From Microbacterium aerolatum (GTDB taxonomy: Bacteria > Actinomycetota > Actinomycetes > Actinomycetales > Microbacteriaceae): a stretch of 64,000 nucleotides of DNA. The position numbers were made by a program, and so were the translations under genes. The notes under the pieces were generated by a model. It made no database searches. It had not been told where the DNA came from and saw only the letters and a program-made list of their open reading frames with translations. Below are positions 43,288-53,155 of this stretch, piece by piece; position 1 is the stretch's first letter, and every line of letters starts with the position of its first letter. The stretch lies in contig NZ_BJUW01000004.1 of the NCBI RefSeq assembly GCF_007988825.1, positions 236,760 to 300,759 of the forward strand, written 5' to 3'.

Positions 43288-44942
43288 CGACCACGCCCCT
43301 GTCCGCAGATGTTCTGGTGATCGGATGGGGGCTGGCAGGGCTCGTCGCCGCGTCCGAGGCCGTGGCGGCAGGACGCCGAGTGATCATCGTCGACCAGGAA
43401 CCGCGATCCAACCTCGGCGGACAGGCTTGGTGGTCCTTCGGCGGGCTGTTCTTCGTCGACTCGCCCGAGCAGCGACGGATGGGCATCAAGGACTCGCTGG
43501 AGCTCGCGAGGCAGGACTGGTTCGGCAACGCCGGCTTCGACCGCGACGAGGACGAGTGGCCCAGGAAGTGGGCTGAGGCGTACCTGCAGTTCGCCGCCGG
43601 TGAGAAGCGCGCGTGGCTGCGCGAACGCGGTGTCGGGTTCTTCCCCGTGGTCGGCTGGGCGGAGCGCGGCGGCTACGGTGCACTGGGGCCCGGTAACTCC
43701 GTGCCGCGATTCCACATCACCTGGGGCACCGGTCCTGGGATCGTCGCACCGTTCGACGAGGCCGTGCACCGAGCCGAGGAGGCCGGCACGGTCACGATCC
43801 TGCCCCGCCACCGCGTCACAGAACTGATCCTCTCGGACGGCGCCATCGTCGGCGCCCGAGGCGACGTGCTCGCCGACAGCCCCACCGAGCGCGGTACCGC
43901 ATCGTCGCGTGACATCGTCGGAGCGTTCGAGATCTCGGCGGGCGCGACGATCGTGTCCTCCGGCGGCATCGGCGGCAACCACGACCTCGTCCGGTCCTCC
44001 TGGCCAGAACGACTCGGGACGCCGCCCGCGCACATGCTCTCCGGGGTGCCCGCGTACGTCGACGGATCGATGCAGGCGGTGTCGCAGGCCGCCGGCGCGC
44101 ACCTGATCAACGGCGACCGCATGTGGCACTACGTCGAGGGGATCCAGAACTGGGATCCGGTCTGGCCGATGCACGGCATCCGGATCCTCCCCGGCCCGTC
44201 ATCGCTGTGGCTGGATGCGACGGGCAGACGGCTTCCCGTGCCGCTGTTCCCCGGCTTCGACACTCTGGGGACGCTGGAGCACTTGCGCAGGACCGGGCAC
44301 GACCACTCCTGGTTCATCACGTCGCGGCAGATCGTGGAGAAGGAGTTCGCGCTGTCCGGCAGCGAGCAGAACCCCGATCTCACCGGCAAGGACGTCCGGC
44401 TGCTGCTGAAGTCCCGGCTTGCGAAGGGTCCGACCGGGCCCGTGCAGTCGTTCCTCGACGAGGGGGCGGACTTCATCGTCGAGGACGACCTGGACTCGCT
44501 GCTCGCGCAGATGGCCAGTCACGACGGCGGGGAGCTGCTGGATCTGGAGCACGTGCGACGCGAGGTCATCGCTCGCGACCTCGAGATGGAGAACGACTTC
44601 ACCAAGGACGCCCAGGTCGGGATGCTGCGCTCCATGCGCGCGTACCGCGGAGACAAGCTCATCCGCACCGCCGCCCCGCACCGGCTGCAGGATCCTTCCG
44701 CCGGCCCCATGATCGCGGTCAAGCTGCACGTGCTCACCCGGAAGTCGCTGGGCGGGATCAAGACCGACCTGGACGGACGGGCGCTCGGCGCCGACGGCGC
44801 GGTGATCCCCGGCCTGTTCGCGGCGGGAGAGGCGAGCGGCTTCGGCGGCGGCGGCGTGCACGGCTACCGGGCTCTGGAGGGCACGTTCCTCGGCGGATGC
44901 CTGTTCTCGGGACGGCAGGCCGGTCGCGCGGCGGCGCGCTGA
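43284..44942 (+). CDS. FAD-binding dehydrogenase (fumarate reductase/KsdD-like flavoprotein)
   Basis: 552-residue flavoprotein of the FAD_binding_2 family. N-terminal dinucleotide fold VLVIGWGLAGLVAASEAVAAG and EPRSNLGGQAWWSFGG, a long middle domain, and C-terminal FAD loop GEASGFGGGGVHGYRALEG. Similar actinobacterial proteins are annotated as 3-ketosteroid dehydrogenase-like, but substrate is unknown. Start overlaps glbO by four bases. Its stop is at the beginning of a tandem repeat array. A redox partnership with the haemoglobin is an inference from coupling. Confidence 0.9.
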   Translation: MTTTPLSADVLVIGWGLAGLVAASEAVAAGRRVIIVDQEPRSNLGGQAWWSFGGLFFVDSPEQRRMGIKDSLELARQDWFGNAGFDRDEDEWPRKWAEAYLQFAAGEKRAWLRERGVGFFPVVGWAERGGYGALGPGNSVPRFHITWGTGPGIVAPFDEAVHRAEEAGTVTILPRHRVTELILSDGAIVGARGDVLADSPTERGTASSRDIVGAFEISAGATIVSSGGIGGNHDLVRSSWPERLGTPPAHMLSGVPAYVDGSMQAVSQAAGAHLINGDRMWHYVEGIQNWDPVWPMHGIRILPGPSSLWLDATGRRLPVPLFPGFDTLGTLEHLRRTGHDHSWFITSRQIVEKEFALSGSEQNPDLTGKDVRLLLKSRLAKGPTGPVQSFLDEGADFIVEDDLDSLLAQMASHDGGELLDLEHVRREVIARDLEMENDFTKDAQVGMLRSMRAYRGDKLIRTAAPHRLQDPSAGPMIAVKLHVLTRKSLGGIKTDLDGRALGADGAVIPGLFAAGEASGFGGGGVHGYRALEGTFLGGCLFSGRQAGRAAAR

Positions 44943-45014
44943 GGCGTTACTCGCCCCGAGCCGATACTCGGGTCGTTGAGCCGCTACTCGGTTCTGAGCC
45001 GTTACTCGGTCCCT
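44941..45014. repeat. Tandem array of ~18-base repeats
   Basis: Four consecutive units of form GAGSCGNTACTCGG plus a variable 3-6 base tail: 44941-44957 (degenerate), 44958-44977, 44978-44995 and 44996-45014, then directly the REP-like element. The array lies between two convergent genes; the stop codon of each is inside it. Confidence 0.8.
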
Positions 45015-45682
45015 GAGCCTGTCGAAGGGCCCGTCGCGCGCACAGCGGTGAGCCCGGACGCCACCGGACCGCGGGTCAGCACGTGCCCCCGCCGGAAGCC
45101 CAGCCGGGTCCACCGACCGGACACCGTGATCGGCACCTTTTCCTCGCCGGAGATGAATCCGAACGCGTGGGCGGCGAAAGCGACCCCGCGCGGCAGGCCG
45201 TGGAGGTCGTCGTCCGGCTCGCCCCAGATCGCGGCGCGCAGCGCGCGAACCGCCTCCTCACCTGATCCGGGCGTTGCGCCGCGTGCGACAGCGGAGATCC
45301 CCCACTGCGCGCGCTGAGCGATCACGGCGGCATCCAGCTCGCCCGTCGGCGTCCAACCGGAGCGAGGCGGGGCGACGCCGGCCCAAGCCGGCGACCGTCC
45401 GGTCTCGGGGAGCCGCAGCATCCGCTCGTCCTCGTCGCGGGACAGTTCGTCCACGACGATGTCGCACTGCAGCTCGGGGTCGGCGTGCACGATGCGCATC
45501 GCGAGGATCGTCGGGGTCTGATCGAACAAGCCCTGCGGTGCGAGGGCGGCAGCCGTCAGCGCCAGAACCCCGCCCACGGCCTGCAGCCTGACGCCGTCGT
45601 CGGCGACCTGGCCGGCCCGCCCCAGGAAGGTGAGCACGTCGCTCGCGGTGTCGGAATCGGCGAGGATGAGGCTGGGCTGCAC
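45002..45682 (-). CDS. Uncharacterised actinobacterial protein with repeat-derived C-terminus
   Basis: 226-residue soluble protein that I recall only as a hypothetical family in Microbacteriaceae, starting (M/V)QPSLILAD. Segments such as FLGRAGQVADDGVRLQAVGGVLALTAAAL and ILAMRIVHADPELQCDIVVDEL are well-ordered alpha/beta; no catalytic motif is recognised. GTG 45682 follows minus-strand TAGTTT by seven bases (leaderless). The last residues, TGPSTGSGTE, are read from the REP-like element at 45011-45029 and its stop from the tandem array, so the C-terminus was rewritten by a repeat. Confidence 0.72.
   Translation of the reverse strand: MQPSLILADSDTASDVLTFLGRAGQVADDGVRLQAVGGVLALTAAALAPQGLFDQTPTILAMRIVHADPELQCDIVVDELSRDEDERMLRLPETGRSPAWAGVAPPRSGWTPTGELDAAVIAQRAQWGISAVARGATPGSGEEAVRALRAAIWGEPDDDLHGLPRGVAFAAHAFGFISGEEKVPITVSGRWTRLGFRRGHVLTRGPVASGLTAVRATGPSTGSGTE
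45011..45029. repeat. REP-like element, copy 1
   Basis: CCCTGAGCCTGTCGAAGGG with complementary ends; its 15-base core GAGCCTGTCGAAGGG recurs exactly at 47124-47138. On the minus strand it encodes residues of the neighbouring protein's tail. Similar CCTTCGACAGGCTCAGG elements are common as dispersed repeats in bacteria. Confidence 0.75.
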
Positions 45683-45752
45683 GCGTTCTAAACTACCAAG
45701 GACGCGACCTGAGATCCCCGGGTGCAGTCTTCCACGAGCAGTGAGGAGCGCC

Positions 45753-46640
45753 ATGAGCGCAGATGCCCCGGCCCAGACCTCCGTCGACAACCTGCTCGAT
45801 GTGCTGGATCTCGACGAGAGTCAGGCCAGGACCACAGAGGACATCTTCACGGGCCGGTCGCACAGCATGCCCACCGGGCGCATCTACGGGGGCCAGGTGC
45901 TCGGGCAGTCGCTCCTGGCCGCCGAGCGGACGATGCCCGCGGACCGCGCGGTGCACTCGATGCACGGATACTTCCTGCGCCCCGGTGATTCTTCTCTGGG
46001 CGTCACGATCGCCGTCGATCGCATCCATGACGGCCGCTCATTCTCCACCCGCCGTGCCCAGGCGTACCAGAACGGCGTGCCGATCTTCTCGATGATCGCC
46101 TCGTTCCAGGACGAGGCACCCGGCGTGGAGCATGCCGAGCCGATGCCGGCAGACGTTCCGCAGCCGGAGGAGCTGGCCCCGGACGAGCGCCTCCTCGGCG
46201 GCGCGGACACTGGTGCGCTCCGGATGCTCAGCGAGCGCCCCGTCGACATGCGTCACGTGCAGACGCCGATCTACCTCGCGGCGGACGGCGATCGCGCTGC
46301 GAATCAGGCCGTGTGGATGCGGCTGCGCGCACCCATGCCGGACGACCAGCGTCTGCACCGTGCGGCCCTGGCCTACCTGAGCGACATGACCATCCAGGAG
46401 TCGATCCTGCGGGCGCACGGCCTCCACTGGTCGACCCCCGGTCTGCGGGTCGCCAGCCTCGACCACGCGATGTGGTGGCACCGTCCGGCACGCGTGGACG
46501 AGTGGATGCTGTACGTGCAGCAGTCCCCGAATGCCAGAGGCGGCCGGGGACTGGCGACCGGGCGCATCTACACGCGCGACGGCGTGCTCGCGGCCAGTGT
46601 CTCGCAGGAGATCATGATCCGCGTCCCCGAGGTGCGCTGA
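45753..46640 (+). CDS. tesB: Acyl-CoA thioesterase II (TesB-like)
   Basis: 295-residue double-hotdog thioesterase hydrolysing acyl-CoA to free fatty acid and CoA. Features: GGQVLGQSLLAAERTMPADRAVHSMHGYFLRPG in the first hotdog (shown in parts: GGQVLGQSLLAA, HSMHGYFLRPGD), GRSFSTRRAQAYQNG, and in the second hotdog LAYLSDM (catalytic Asp) and SLDHAMWWHRP. GAGGAG precedes ATG 45753. Convergent with the 4HBT-type thioesterase two bases downstream. Confidence 0.93.
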   Translation: MSADAPAQTSVDNLLDVLDLDESQARTTEDIFTGRSHSMPTGRIYGGQVLGQSLLAAERTMPADRAVHSMHGYFLRPGDSSLGVTIAVDRIHDGRSFSTRRAQAYQNGVPIFSMIASFQDEAPGVEHAEPMPADVPQPEELAPDERLLGGADTGALRMLSERPVDMRHVQTPIYLAADGDRAANQAVWMRLRAPMPDDQRLHRAALAYLSDMTIQESILRAHGLHWSTPGLRVASLDHAMWWHRPARVDEWMLYVQQSPNARGGRGLATGRIYTRDGVLAASVSQEIMIRVPEVR

Positions 46641-46642
46641 CG

Positions 46643-47138
46643 CTACCTGCGGTGCGCGTAGGTGATCGGTTCGCCGAGGTACGGCGCCCACGCCCGGCGC
46701 ATGTCGTCCCCGAGGCGGGTCGGGCGTCCGGTCGTCGCGTCGACCAGGACCACTACCGCCGTGGAGCGCGCGTACAGGACGCGCTCCTCGTTCGAGGGAT
46801 CGTTGTACACCTCGTAGCAGACGTCGACGCTCGATCCGCCGATCTTCCCGAACCACATCTGCACCTCGAGCGGACGCCGCTGGTACGGCACCGGCTCGAA
46901 GTACTCGATCTCCTGGCGGGCGATGAGGGTGAGGATGCCCTGCTCGATGCCGGATGCCAGCACCGCGGTCGCGGGTGCGTCCTCGCCCGGCTCCGCCTTC
47001 CAGAAGGCGCGCACGCGCGCTTCCTCGAGGAGCTTGAGCATCGAGGTGTTGTTGACGTGGTTGTACGCGTCCAGATCTCCCCACCGCACGTGGATGGGGA
47101 GATGCAGGCGTGCGCCGGCCTGTGAGCCTGTCGAAGGG

Positions 47139-47146
<8 letters not shown>
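46643..47146 (-). CDS. Acyl-CoA thioesterase (4HBT, hotdog fold) with repeat-derived N-terminus
   Basis: 167-residue single-hotdog thioesterase: VRWGDLDAYNHVNNTSMLKLLEEAR is the 4-hydroxybenzoyl-CoA thioesterase/YbgC signature with Asp near residue 20, and YARSTAVVVLVD closes the sheet. GTG 47146 overlaps the ettA stop by eight bases. Residues DPSTGSQ at the start are encoded by the REP-like element (47124-47138), so the leader is a repeat insertion that preserved the frame. The real start is constrained by the lack of other start codons before the core. Substrate unknown. Confidence 0.82.
47124..47138. repeat. REP-like element, copy 2
   Basis: Exact 15-base match (GAGCCTGTCGAAGGG) to copy 1, one copy being within codons 4-9 of the thioesterase gene on the minus strand. 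Confidence 0.75.
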
Positions 47147-48818
<1,672 letters not shown>

Positions 48819-48876
48819 CGAGAACCGCTCCTTATGTTGGCGTCGAGAATCGACTCTCCAGCCTACCGGCTGCGCG

Positions 48877-49377
48877 TCACCAATCGATCGGCCTGGTCTC
48901 ACCGACCAGGCAGCGACCCTCTGCGAGCTGATCCATCACCATCGTGACCGGCTCCCCCGTCGACGGTCCGACCTGCCCCACCAGGCACGCGTCGTCGCCC
49001 CATCGGACCGAGAACTGCATGCTCTCGACGGCGTTCCCGACGGTCGTGAGGTCCTGTGTGACCTGCATGTCGTCCTTGGCGAAGCCTGCTGCGACGAGCG
49101 CATCGATGTACGCCCTGCCGGACGAGCTCCCTGACTCCGCCCATACCTTGACGGTGACGGCTTCGAACAGCGGCAGGTTGTCCTCGGCGGTTCCGTCGGG
49201 ATGCAGCACCGGGCCTTCCTGCGTCGGGCTCGGTTCCGGCGACGCGGTCTCAGACGCCGTCGACTCGGGTGTCGGCGACGGCTCTGGTGCCGGCGCGCAG
49301 GCCGTCAGACACAGCACGACGATCGCCAGCGCCCCGACTGTGACGCGCGAACCGAAAGCGGGGAGTCGACGAGGCAC
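48877..49377 (-). CDS. DUF6993-type lipoprotein
   Basis: 166-residue secreted lipoprotein: signal peptide with hydrophobic TVGALAIVVLCLTAC ending in lipobox LTAC (lipidated Cys ~27), a Pro/Ser/Thr/Glu-rich spacer, then a compact domain with GRAYIDALVAAGF, MQFSVRWGDDACLVGQ and CLVGETRPIDW, matching the DUF6993 pattern in Microbacteriaceae. The two cysteines probably form a disulfide outside the cell. Start GTG 49377. Function unknown. Confidence 0.78.
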   Translation of the reverse strand: MPRRLPAFGSRVTVGALAIVVLCLTACAPAPEPSPTPESTASETASPEPSPTQEGPVLHPDGTAEDNLPLFEAVTVKVWAESGSSSGRAYIDALVAAGFAKDDMQVTQDLTTVGNAVESMQFSVRWGDDACLVGQVGPSTGEPVTMVMDQLAEGRCLVGETRPIDW

Positions 49378-49456
49378 GCTCCGATCCTACGGGCGCGCCT
49401 CGCCGCCCGCTCGCGCGAGCTCACCCCGGGCGAAGGTGCCGTGCGCCTCCGCGGAT

Positions 49457-49963
49457 TCAGTCACCCGTCGTCCATACCTCCCCGGCGAACGCAGGCTCCG
49501 GTGACGGCGCGGCCGACGAGCCGGAGAAGGGGTCATCGTCGGCGTCCGCTTCAGAGCCCTGGTGGGTCTCGGTGCCGGCGTCCACGGGCACCTGGGCGGG
49601 TGTCGCCGTACGCGCCTTCGCGAACGCGCTGGCACCCCAGCGCAGGTCGTGGCCGATCGCGTCGGCGTCGATGTCTGCGCTCAGCCCCTTCTTGCCCCCG
49701 CTCTCCCACTCGCGCAGCTTCAGCCGTCCGGTGACGATCACGCCGTCGCCGGTGTGCAGGGACGCCTTCGCGTGCTCGGCCAGCTGGCGGAACGCTGAGA
49801 CGTTGTACCAGTTGGTGCCGGTCTCGATCCAGGTCTGGGTCTTCTGGTCGAAGCGCCGCTGCGGGCTCGCGACCCGGAAGTTCACGACCGGCACTCCGGT
49901 CGTCGTCTCGCTGCGGTTCGGATCGCCGCCGACGCGGCCGAGGATCGTCACGGTGTCGTTCAT
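49457..49963 (-). CDS. ssb: Single-stranded DNA-binding protein (second/paralogous SSB)
   Basis: 168-residue OB-fold protein: MNDTVTILGRVGGDPNRSET, VVNFRVASPQRRFDQ, WYNVSAFRQLAEHAKASL, KLREWESGGKKGLSADID. The C-terminal tail is acidic but ends EVWTTGD, not the DDxIPF tip used by the housekeeping SSB to recruit partners. It is also not in the usual rpsF-ssb-rpsR cluster, so it is probably a paralogue with a restricted role. GGAG lies seven bases before ATG 49963. Confidence 0.9.
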   Translation of the reverse strand: MNDTVTILGRVGGDPNRSETTTGVPVVNFRVASPQRRFDQKTQTWIETGTNWYNVSAFRQLAEHAKASLHTGDGVIVTGRLKLREWESGGKKGLSADIDADAIGHDLRWGASAFAKARTATPAQVPVDAGTETHQGSEADADDDPFSGSSAAPSPEPAFAGEVWTTGD

Positions 49964-50112
49964 TTCAGTCTCCTTGGTGTGCCGGGGCTGACCCGGGTGA
50001 TCCCAGAGTGCTCCGCATGAACGACACGGATGGCCCGCGAAACCGCGTCCGGTGGAGAACTCACCTAGTGCCCAGGTCAGTGGAGGAAAAGAGGTCCGAG
50101 AGCAGCCCCGAG

Positions 50113-50125
50113 CGAATGTCGGTGG
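50113..50125. repeat. 13-base motif shared with DUF222/HNH upstream region
   Basis: CGAATGTCGGTGG, exact complement match to 32532-32544. Function unknown; it lies 33 bases before the small gene. Confidence 0.5.
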
Positions 50126-50158
50126 TCGGCCATATCTTCGAATCGAAAGGAGAATCCG

Positions 50159-50428
50159 ATGTCAGATCCTCATCTCGCCCTCACCCCCGAAGTCCCCTTT
50201 GCGGCACCTCGCCTCATCTCTAAGCGCGAACGGCTGGTGCGCGCATCGGATCATCTCTGGCGGGTGCAGGACGCCGCGGGCCGCATCCTCGGTCACCTGC
50301 GCATCGTGGCCGATCCGCTGGGCCTGCGCTACCGCGCCGAACGCCTTCACGTGGCCACTGGCACTTTCCGCCTCGTCGGCAGTTTCTGGCAGCCCGATGA
50401 CGCCGTGCAAGCTCTGCGGAACGGATGA
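50159..50428 (+). CDS. Uncharacterised small protein
   Basis: 89-residue protein with good start (AAAGGAG seven bases before ATG 50159). The central part, LVRASDHLWRVQDAAGRILGH and GLRYRAERLHVATGTFRLVG, looks like a compact beta-rich fold; net positive charge. Not recognised. It is divergent from ssb and its stop is two bases from the tRNA-Arg 3' end. The 5' region carries the motif at 50113 shared with the DUF222/HNH gene, so the upstream part may derive from such a locus. Confidence 0.6.
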   Translation: MSDPHLALTPEVPFAAPRLISKRERLVRASDHLWRVQDAAGRILGHLRIVADPLGLRYRAERLHVATGTFRLVGSFWQPDDAVQALRNG

Positions 50429-50430
50429 AG

Positions 50431-50502
50431 CGCCCCCGGCAGGGTTCGAACCTGCGACCAACGGCTTAGAAGACCGATGCTCTTCCACTGAGCTACGGAG
50501 GC
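50431..50502 (-). tRNA. tRNA-Arg (anticodon TCT)
   Basis: Seventy-two-base cloverleaf, minus strand: acceptor GCCTCCG/CGGGGGC (one T-G), D-arm with GCTCAGTGGAAGAGC, anticodon loop CTTCTAA, T-arm GCAGG-TTCGAAC-CCTGC, discriminator G. CCA not encoded. Minus-strand TACCGT (plus 50513-50518) is a plausible -10. Confidence 0.96.
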
Positions 50503-50555
50503 GTGCACGTCTACGGTAGCAGGGGCGATGTCCGTGCATTCACTAGAATGAGGGC

Positions 50556-51182
50556 ATGGTATCTGCGTCCGAGAACGACCGCCTCGTCTGGATCGACTGC
50601 GAGATGACGGGCCTCGACCTCTCGGTCGACGAACTCGTCGAGATCGCCGTCGTCATCACCGATTTCGAGCTGCGTGCCGTCGACCCGGGATTCCAGATCG
50701 TCATCAAGCCCAGCGACGCCGCGCTCGCCAACATGAACGACTTCGTCACCGCGATGCACACGAGTTCCGGCCTGATCGAGGAGATCCCGCTCGGCGTCTC
50801 ACTCGCCGACGCCGAAGCGCAGACCCTCGAGTACATCAAGCGGTTCGTGCCGCTCGAGCGCAAGGCTCCGCTCGCCGGCAACACGATCGGCACCGACCGG
50901 ATGTTCCTCGCCAAGTACATGCCGCAGATCGACCAGTGGCTGCACTACCGCAATGTCGACGTCTCGAGCATCAAAGAACTCTCCCGCCGCTGGTACCCCC
51001 GCGTCTTCTTCCAGGCACCGGCGAAGGACGGCGGACATCGCGCCCTCGCCGACATTCTCGAGTCGATTCGCGAGCTGCAGTATTACCGCCAGGCGGTGTT
51101 CGTCGCGGAGCCCGGTCCGTCGAGCGACGAAGCGCGTGCGATCGCTGAGCGCACGGTGTCATCGTTCGCCTCAGACGTGTAA
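50556..51182 (+). CDS. orn: Oligoribonuclease
   Basis: 208-residue DEDDh 3'-5' exonuclease that degrades short RNA oligomers and pGpG. Catalytic residues in WIDCEMTGLD (D and E, about residues 13-15), GNTIGTDRMFL (D) and GGHRALADILES (H and D). ATG 50556 is exactly six bases after TAGAAT (50544-50549), predicting leaderless mRNA. Upstream neighbour is the oppositely oriented tRNA-Arg; downstream is tRNA-His. Confidence 0.96.
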   Translation: MVSASENDRLVWIDCEMTGLDLSVDELVEIAVVITDFELRAVDPGFQIVIKPSDAALANMNDFVTAMHTSSGLIEEIPLGVSLADAEAQTLEYIKRFVPLERKAPLAGNTIGTDRMFLAKYMPQIDQWLHYRNVDVSSIKELSRRWYPRVFFQAPAKDGGHRALADILESIRELQYYRQAVFVAEPGPSSDEARAIAERTVSSFASDV

Positions 51183-51218
51183 TAGACTTGTCTGGTTGCC
51201 TGCTCAGGTAGGCGCATG

Positions 51219-51291
51219 GTGGCTATAGCTCAGCTGGTAGAGCACCGCGTTGTGGTCGCGGGGGTCGCGGGTTCAAGCCCCGTTAGCCACC
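51219..51291 (+). tRNA. tRNA-His (anticodon GTG)
   Basis: Cloverleaf with acceptor GTGGCTA/TAGCCAC, discriminator C pairing with the preceding G (position -1, base 51218) as in all tRNA-His, anticodon in CGTTGTGGTCG (GTG), T-arm GTTCAAGCC. CCA is incomplete in the DNA. Followed by a strong terminator. Confidence 0.96.
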
Positions 51292-51300
51292 CACAGTGAT

Positions 51301-51328
51301 GAGGGCCGAGTCGCACGACTCGGCCCTC
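51301..51328 (+). terminator. Intrinsic terminator after tRNA-His
   Basis: Perfect 13-base-pair stem (arms 51301-51313 and 51316-51328) with a two-base loop (so probably opened to four), followed by TCTTTCTC. The best intrinsic terminator in the window. Confidence 0.9.
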
Positions 51329-51350
51329 TCTTTCTCCCTAGGATCGTTCC

Positions 51351-51977
51351 GTGGCACTGACCGTCTGGCTCTCCCTGCTCACAGCATCCGTCGTCATCAG
51401 CTTCACTCCCGGAGCCGGCGCCATCAACACGATGTCGAACGCGCTCGCACACGGCTGGCGACGCTCCGTCTGGGGAGTGATCGGACAGCAGCTCGCGCTG
51501 ATCGTTCACGTCGTCATCGTCGCCGCAGGTGTCGGGCTGCTCGTCTCCCGCTCGCCCGTGCTGTTCGACATCGTCCGCTACACCGGTGCCGCATACCTGG
51601 CCTTCCTCGGCATCCGGATGATCCTCGCGCGCGTGCCGGAGCCAGCGGCATCCGATGGCATCGCTCCGCCTCGCGAAGGCCGATTCTCGATGATCCGTCG
51701 CGGCTTCTGGGTGAACGTCCTCAACCCGAAGGCGATCGTGTTCTTCCTCGCCTTCGTGCCGCAGTTCATCCGCCTCGACGAGCCCGCCCTCCCTCAGTAC
51801 CTGATCCTGATCGGAACCGTGATCACCGTCGACGTCATCGTGATGTGGGGATTCTTCGCGACGGCCGCCCGCCCGTTCCGCGCACTCACCCGCACCCGCC
51901 GCGGCGTCCGCATCATCAACATCATCTTCGGCTCGCTGTTCCTGCTCGTCGCCGGCCTGCTGCTGTTCGTCCACTAG
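51351..51977 (+). CDS. LysE family amino acid exporter
   Basis: 208-residue RhtB/LysE-type exporter with about five to six membrane segments (residues ~4-25, 41-65, 70-88, 113-135, 150-175, 185-205). SFTPGAGAINTMSNALAHGWRRSVWGVIGQ and NVLNPKAIVFFLAFVPQFI are family hallmarks (given in parts). GTG 51351 is exactly six bases after TAGGAT (51339-51344). Exports amino acids or related small metabolites; specificity unknown. Confidence 0.92.
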   Translation: MALTVWLSLLTASVVISFTPGAGAINTMSNALAHGWRRSVWGVIGQQLALIVHVVIVAAGVGLLVSRSPVLFDIVRYTGAAYLAFLGIRMILARVPEPAASDGIAPPREGRFSMIRRGFWVNVLNPKAIVFFLAFVPQFIRLDEPALPQYLILIGTVITVDVIVMWGFFATAARPFRALTRTRRGVRIINIIFGSLFLLVAGLLLFVH

Positions 51978-52005
51978 CCGCACAGGAGCCGTAGGCTGGA
52001 CCGTG

Positions 52006-52353
52006 ATGGAGATGGATGCCTCGGCCTTCGAAGAACTCGTCGTGGACGAGCTCGACCGGCTCCCCGACGAGATGGTCGAGGGGCTCGAGAACGTCGTCTT
52101 CGTCGTCGAGGATCGTCCGGAGGACGGCACACTCGACCTGCTCGGACTGTACGACGGCCTCGCGCTCACCGAGCGCGGGCAGTACGGCATGGGCGAACTG
52201 CCCGACCGGATCATCGTCTATCGCGAGCCGCACCTCGCCCACGTCGAAGACGAGGACGCGCTCCGCGACGAGGTGCACACCACACTCGTCCATGAGATCG
52301 CGCACTTCTTCGGACTGGACGACGAGCAGCTGCACGAACTGGGGTGGGCATGA
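52006..52353 (+). CDS. Metallopeptidase family protein (minimal zincin, DUF1025-like)
   Basis: About 115-residue minimal MMP fold: MEMDASAFEELVVDELDRLP, ENVVFVVED and the zinc motif HEIAHFFGLDD near residue 97. ATG 52006 is preferred; GTG 52003 is just upstream. A TAGGCT -10 is at 51992-51997. ATGA overlap couples it to clpS, and clpS is coupled to DUF2017, a cluster seen across actinobacteria and consistent with a proteolysis-related role. Confidence 0.9.
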   Translation: MEMDASAFEELVVDELDRLPDEMVEGLENVVFVVEDRPEDGTLDLLGLYDGLALTERGQYGMGELPDRIIVYREPHLAHVEDEDALRDEVHTTLVHEIAHFFGLDDEQLHELGWA

Positions 52354-52646
52354 GCACGCCGATCTCGACACCCGACCTGGACGAGGTCGTCGACCTGCAG
52401 GCCGCTCCGCTCGAACCATGGCAGGTCGTGGTCTGGAACGACCCGGTGAACCTGATGAGCTACGTGGTCCGGGTCTTCCGCACCTACTTCGGCTACTCGA
52501 CCGAGCACGCGACGACGCTGATGCTCGCCGTTCACCACGACGGCCACGCGATCGTCGCCAGCGGTCCGCGCGAGACGATGGAGGTGCACGCGCAGGCGAT
52601 GCATGACTACGGACTCTGGGCGACGGTTCGAAAGGCACCACAATGA
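52350..52646 (+). CDS. clpS: ATP-dependent Clp protease adaptor ClpS
   Basis: 98-residue adaptor that delivers N-end-rule substrates to ClpCP/ClpAP. Key features: PWQVVVWNDPVNLMSYVV (hydrophobic N-degron pocket with Asn/Asp), TYFGYSTEHATTLMLAVHHDGHA and EVHAQAMHDYGL. The N-terminal extension is about 20 residues. Coupled by ATGA to the metallopeptidase before and DUF2017 after. Confidence 0.95.
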   Translation: MSTPISTPDLDEVVDLQAAPLEPWQVVVWNDPVNLMSYVVRVFRTYFGYSTEHATTLMLAVHHDGHAIVASGPRETMEVHAQAMHDYGLWATVRKAPQ

Positions 52647-53155
52647 ACGCGCGCGAAATCCGGCTTCGTCTCGCCCCGATCGAGGGGCTGCACCTCGCGG
52701 GACTCGTCCAGCAGTTGGCCGAGATCATCGCAGCCGCCGACGATTCCCCCGATCCCGGCGTCGCGCGACTGACGCCGAGCCCGTATCCCGAGGATGCCGA
52801 GGCCGCCGCGGAGTTCGTCACGGCCACACGCGATGACCTGCTCGATCGGCGCACCGCTGACGCCGCCGTCGTCGGTCGCGCCCTGGACGTGTTCGCCGGG
52901 GACGACACCTCCGTCCCGGACGATGACACCGCGGACCACATCGACGTCGTCATTCCTCCTGGCGAACTCGACGCATGGCTCCGAACGCTCACCGCGCTGC
53001 GCCTGGTGATCGCCACACGGCTCGACATCACAGACGACGACGAGAACCGCGATCCCGACGACCCACGGTTCGGGGTCTACGACTGGCTGGCGTTCCGCCT
53101 CGACGGGCTCATCGCGATAGCCGACGGCCTGGATGACATGCCGGAAGACGCCTGA
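52643..53155 (+). CDS. DUF2017 family protein
   Basis: 170-residue acidic, helical protein of the DUF2017 family, usually located after clpS in actinobacteria. LAGLVQQLAEII, RLTPSPYPEDAEAAAEF and LVIATRLDITDDDEN are typical. ATGA overlap with clpS. Its stop codon abuts the stop of the convergent kinase-like gene (TGATCA). Function unknown; link to ClpS is inferred from conserved synteny. Confidence 0.87.
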   Translation: MNAREIRLRLAPIEGLHLAGLVQQLAEIIAAADDSPDPGVARLTPSPYPEDAEAAAEFVTATRDDLLDRRTADAAVVGRALDVFAGDDTSVPDDDTADHIDVVIPPGELDAWLRTLTALRLVIATRLDITDDDENRDPDDPRFGVYDWLAFRLDGLIAIADGLDDMPEDA

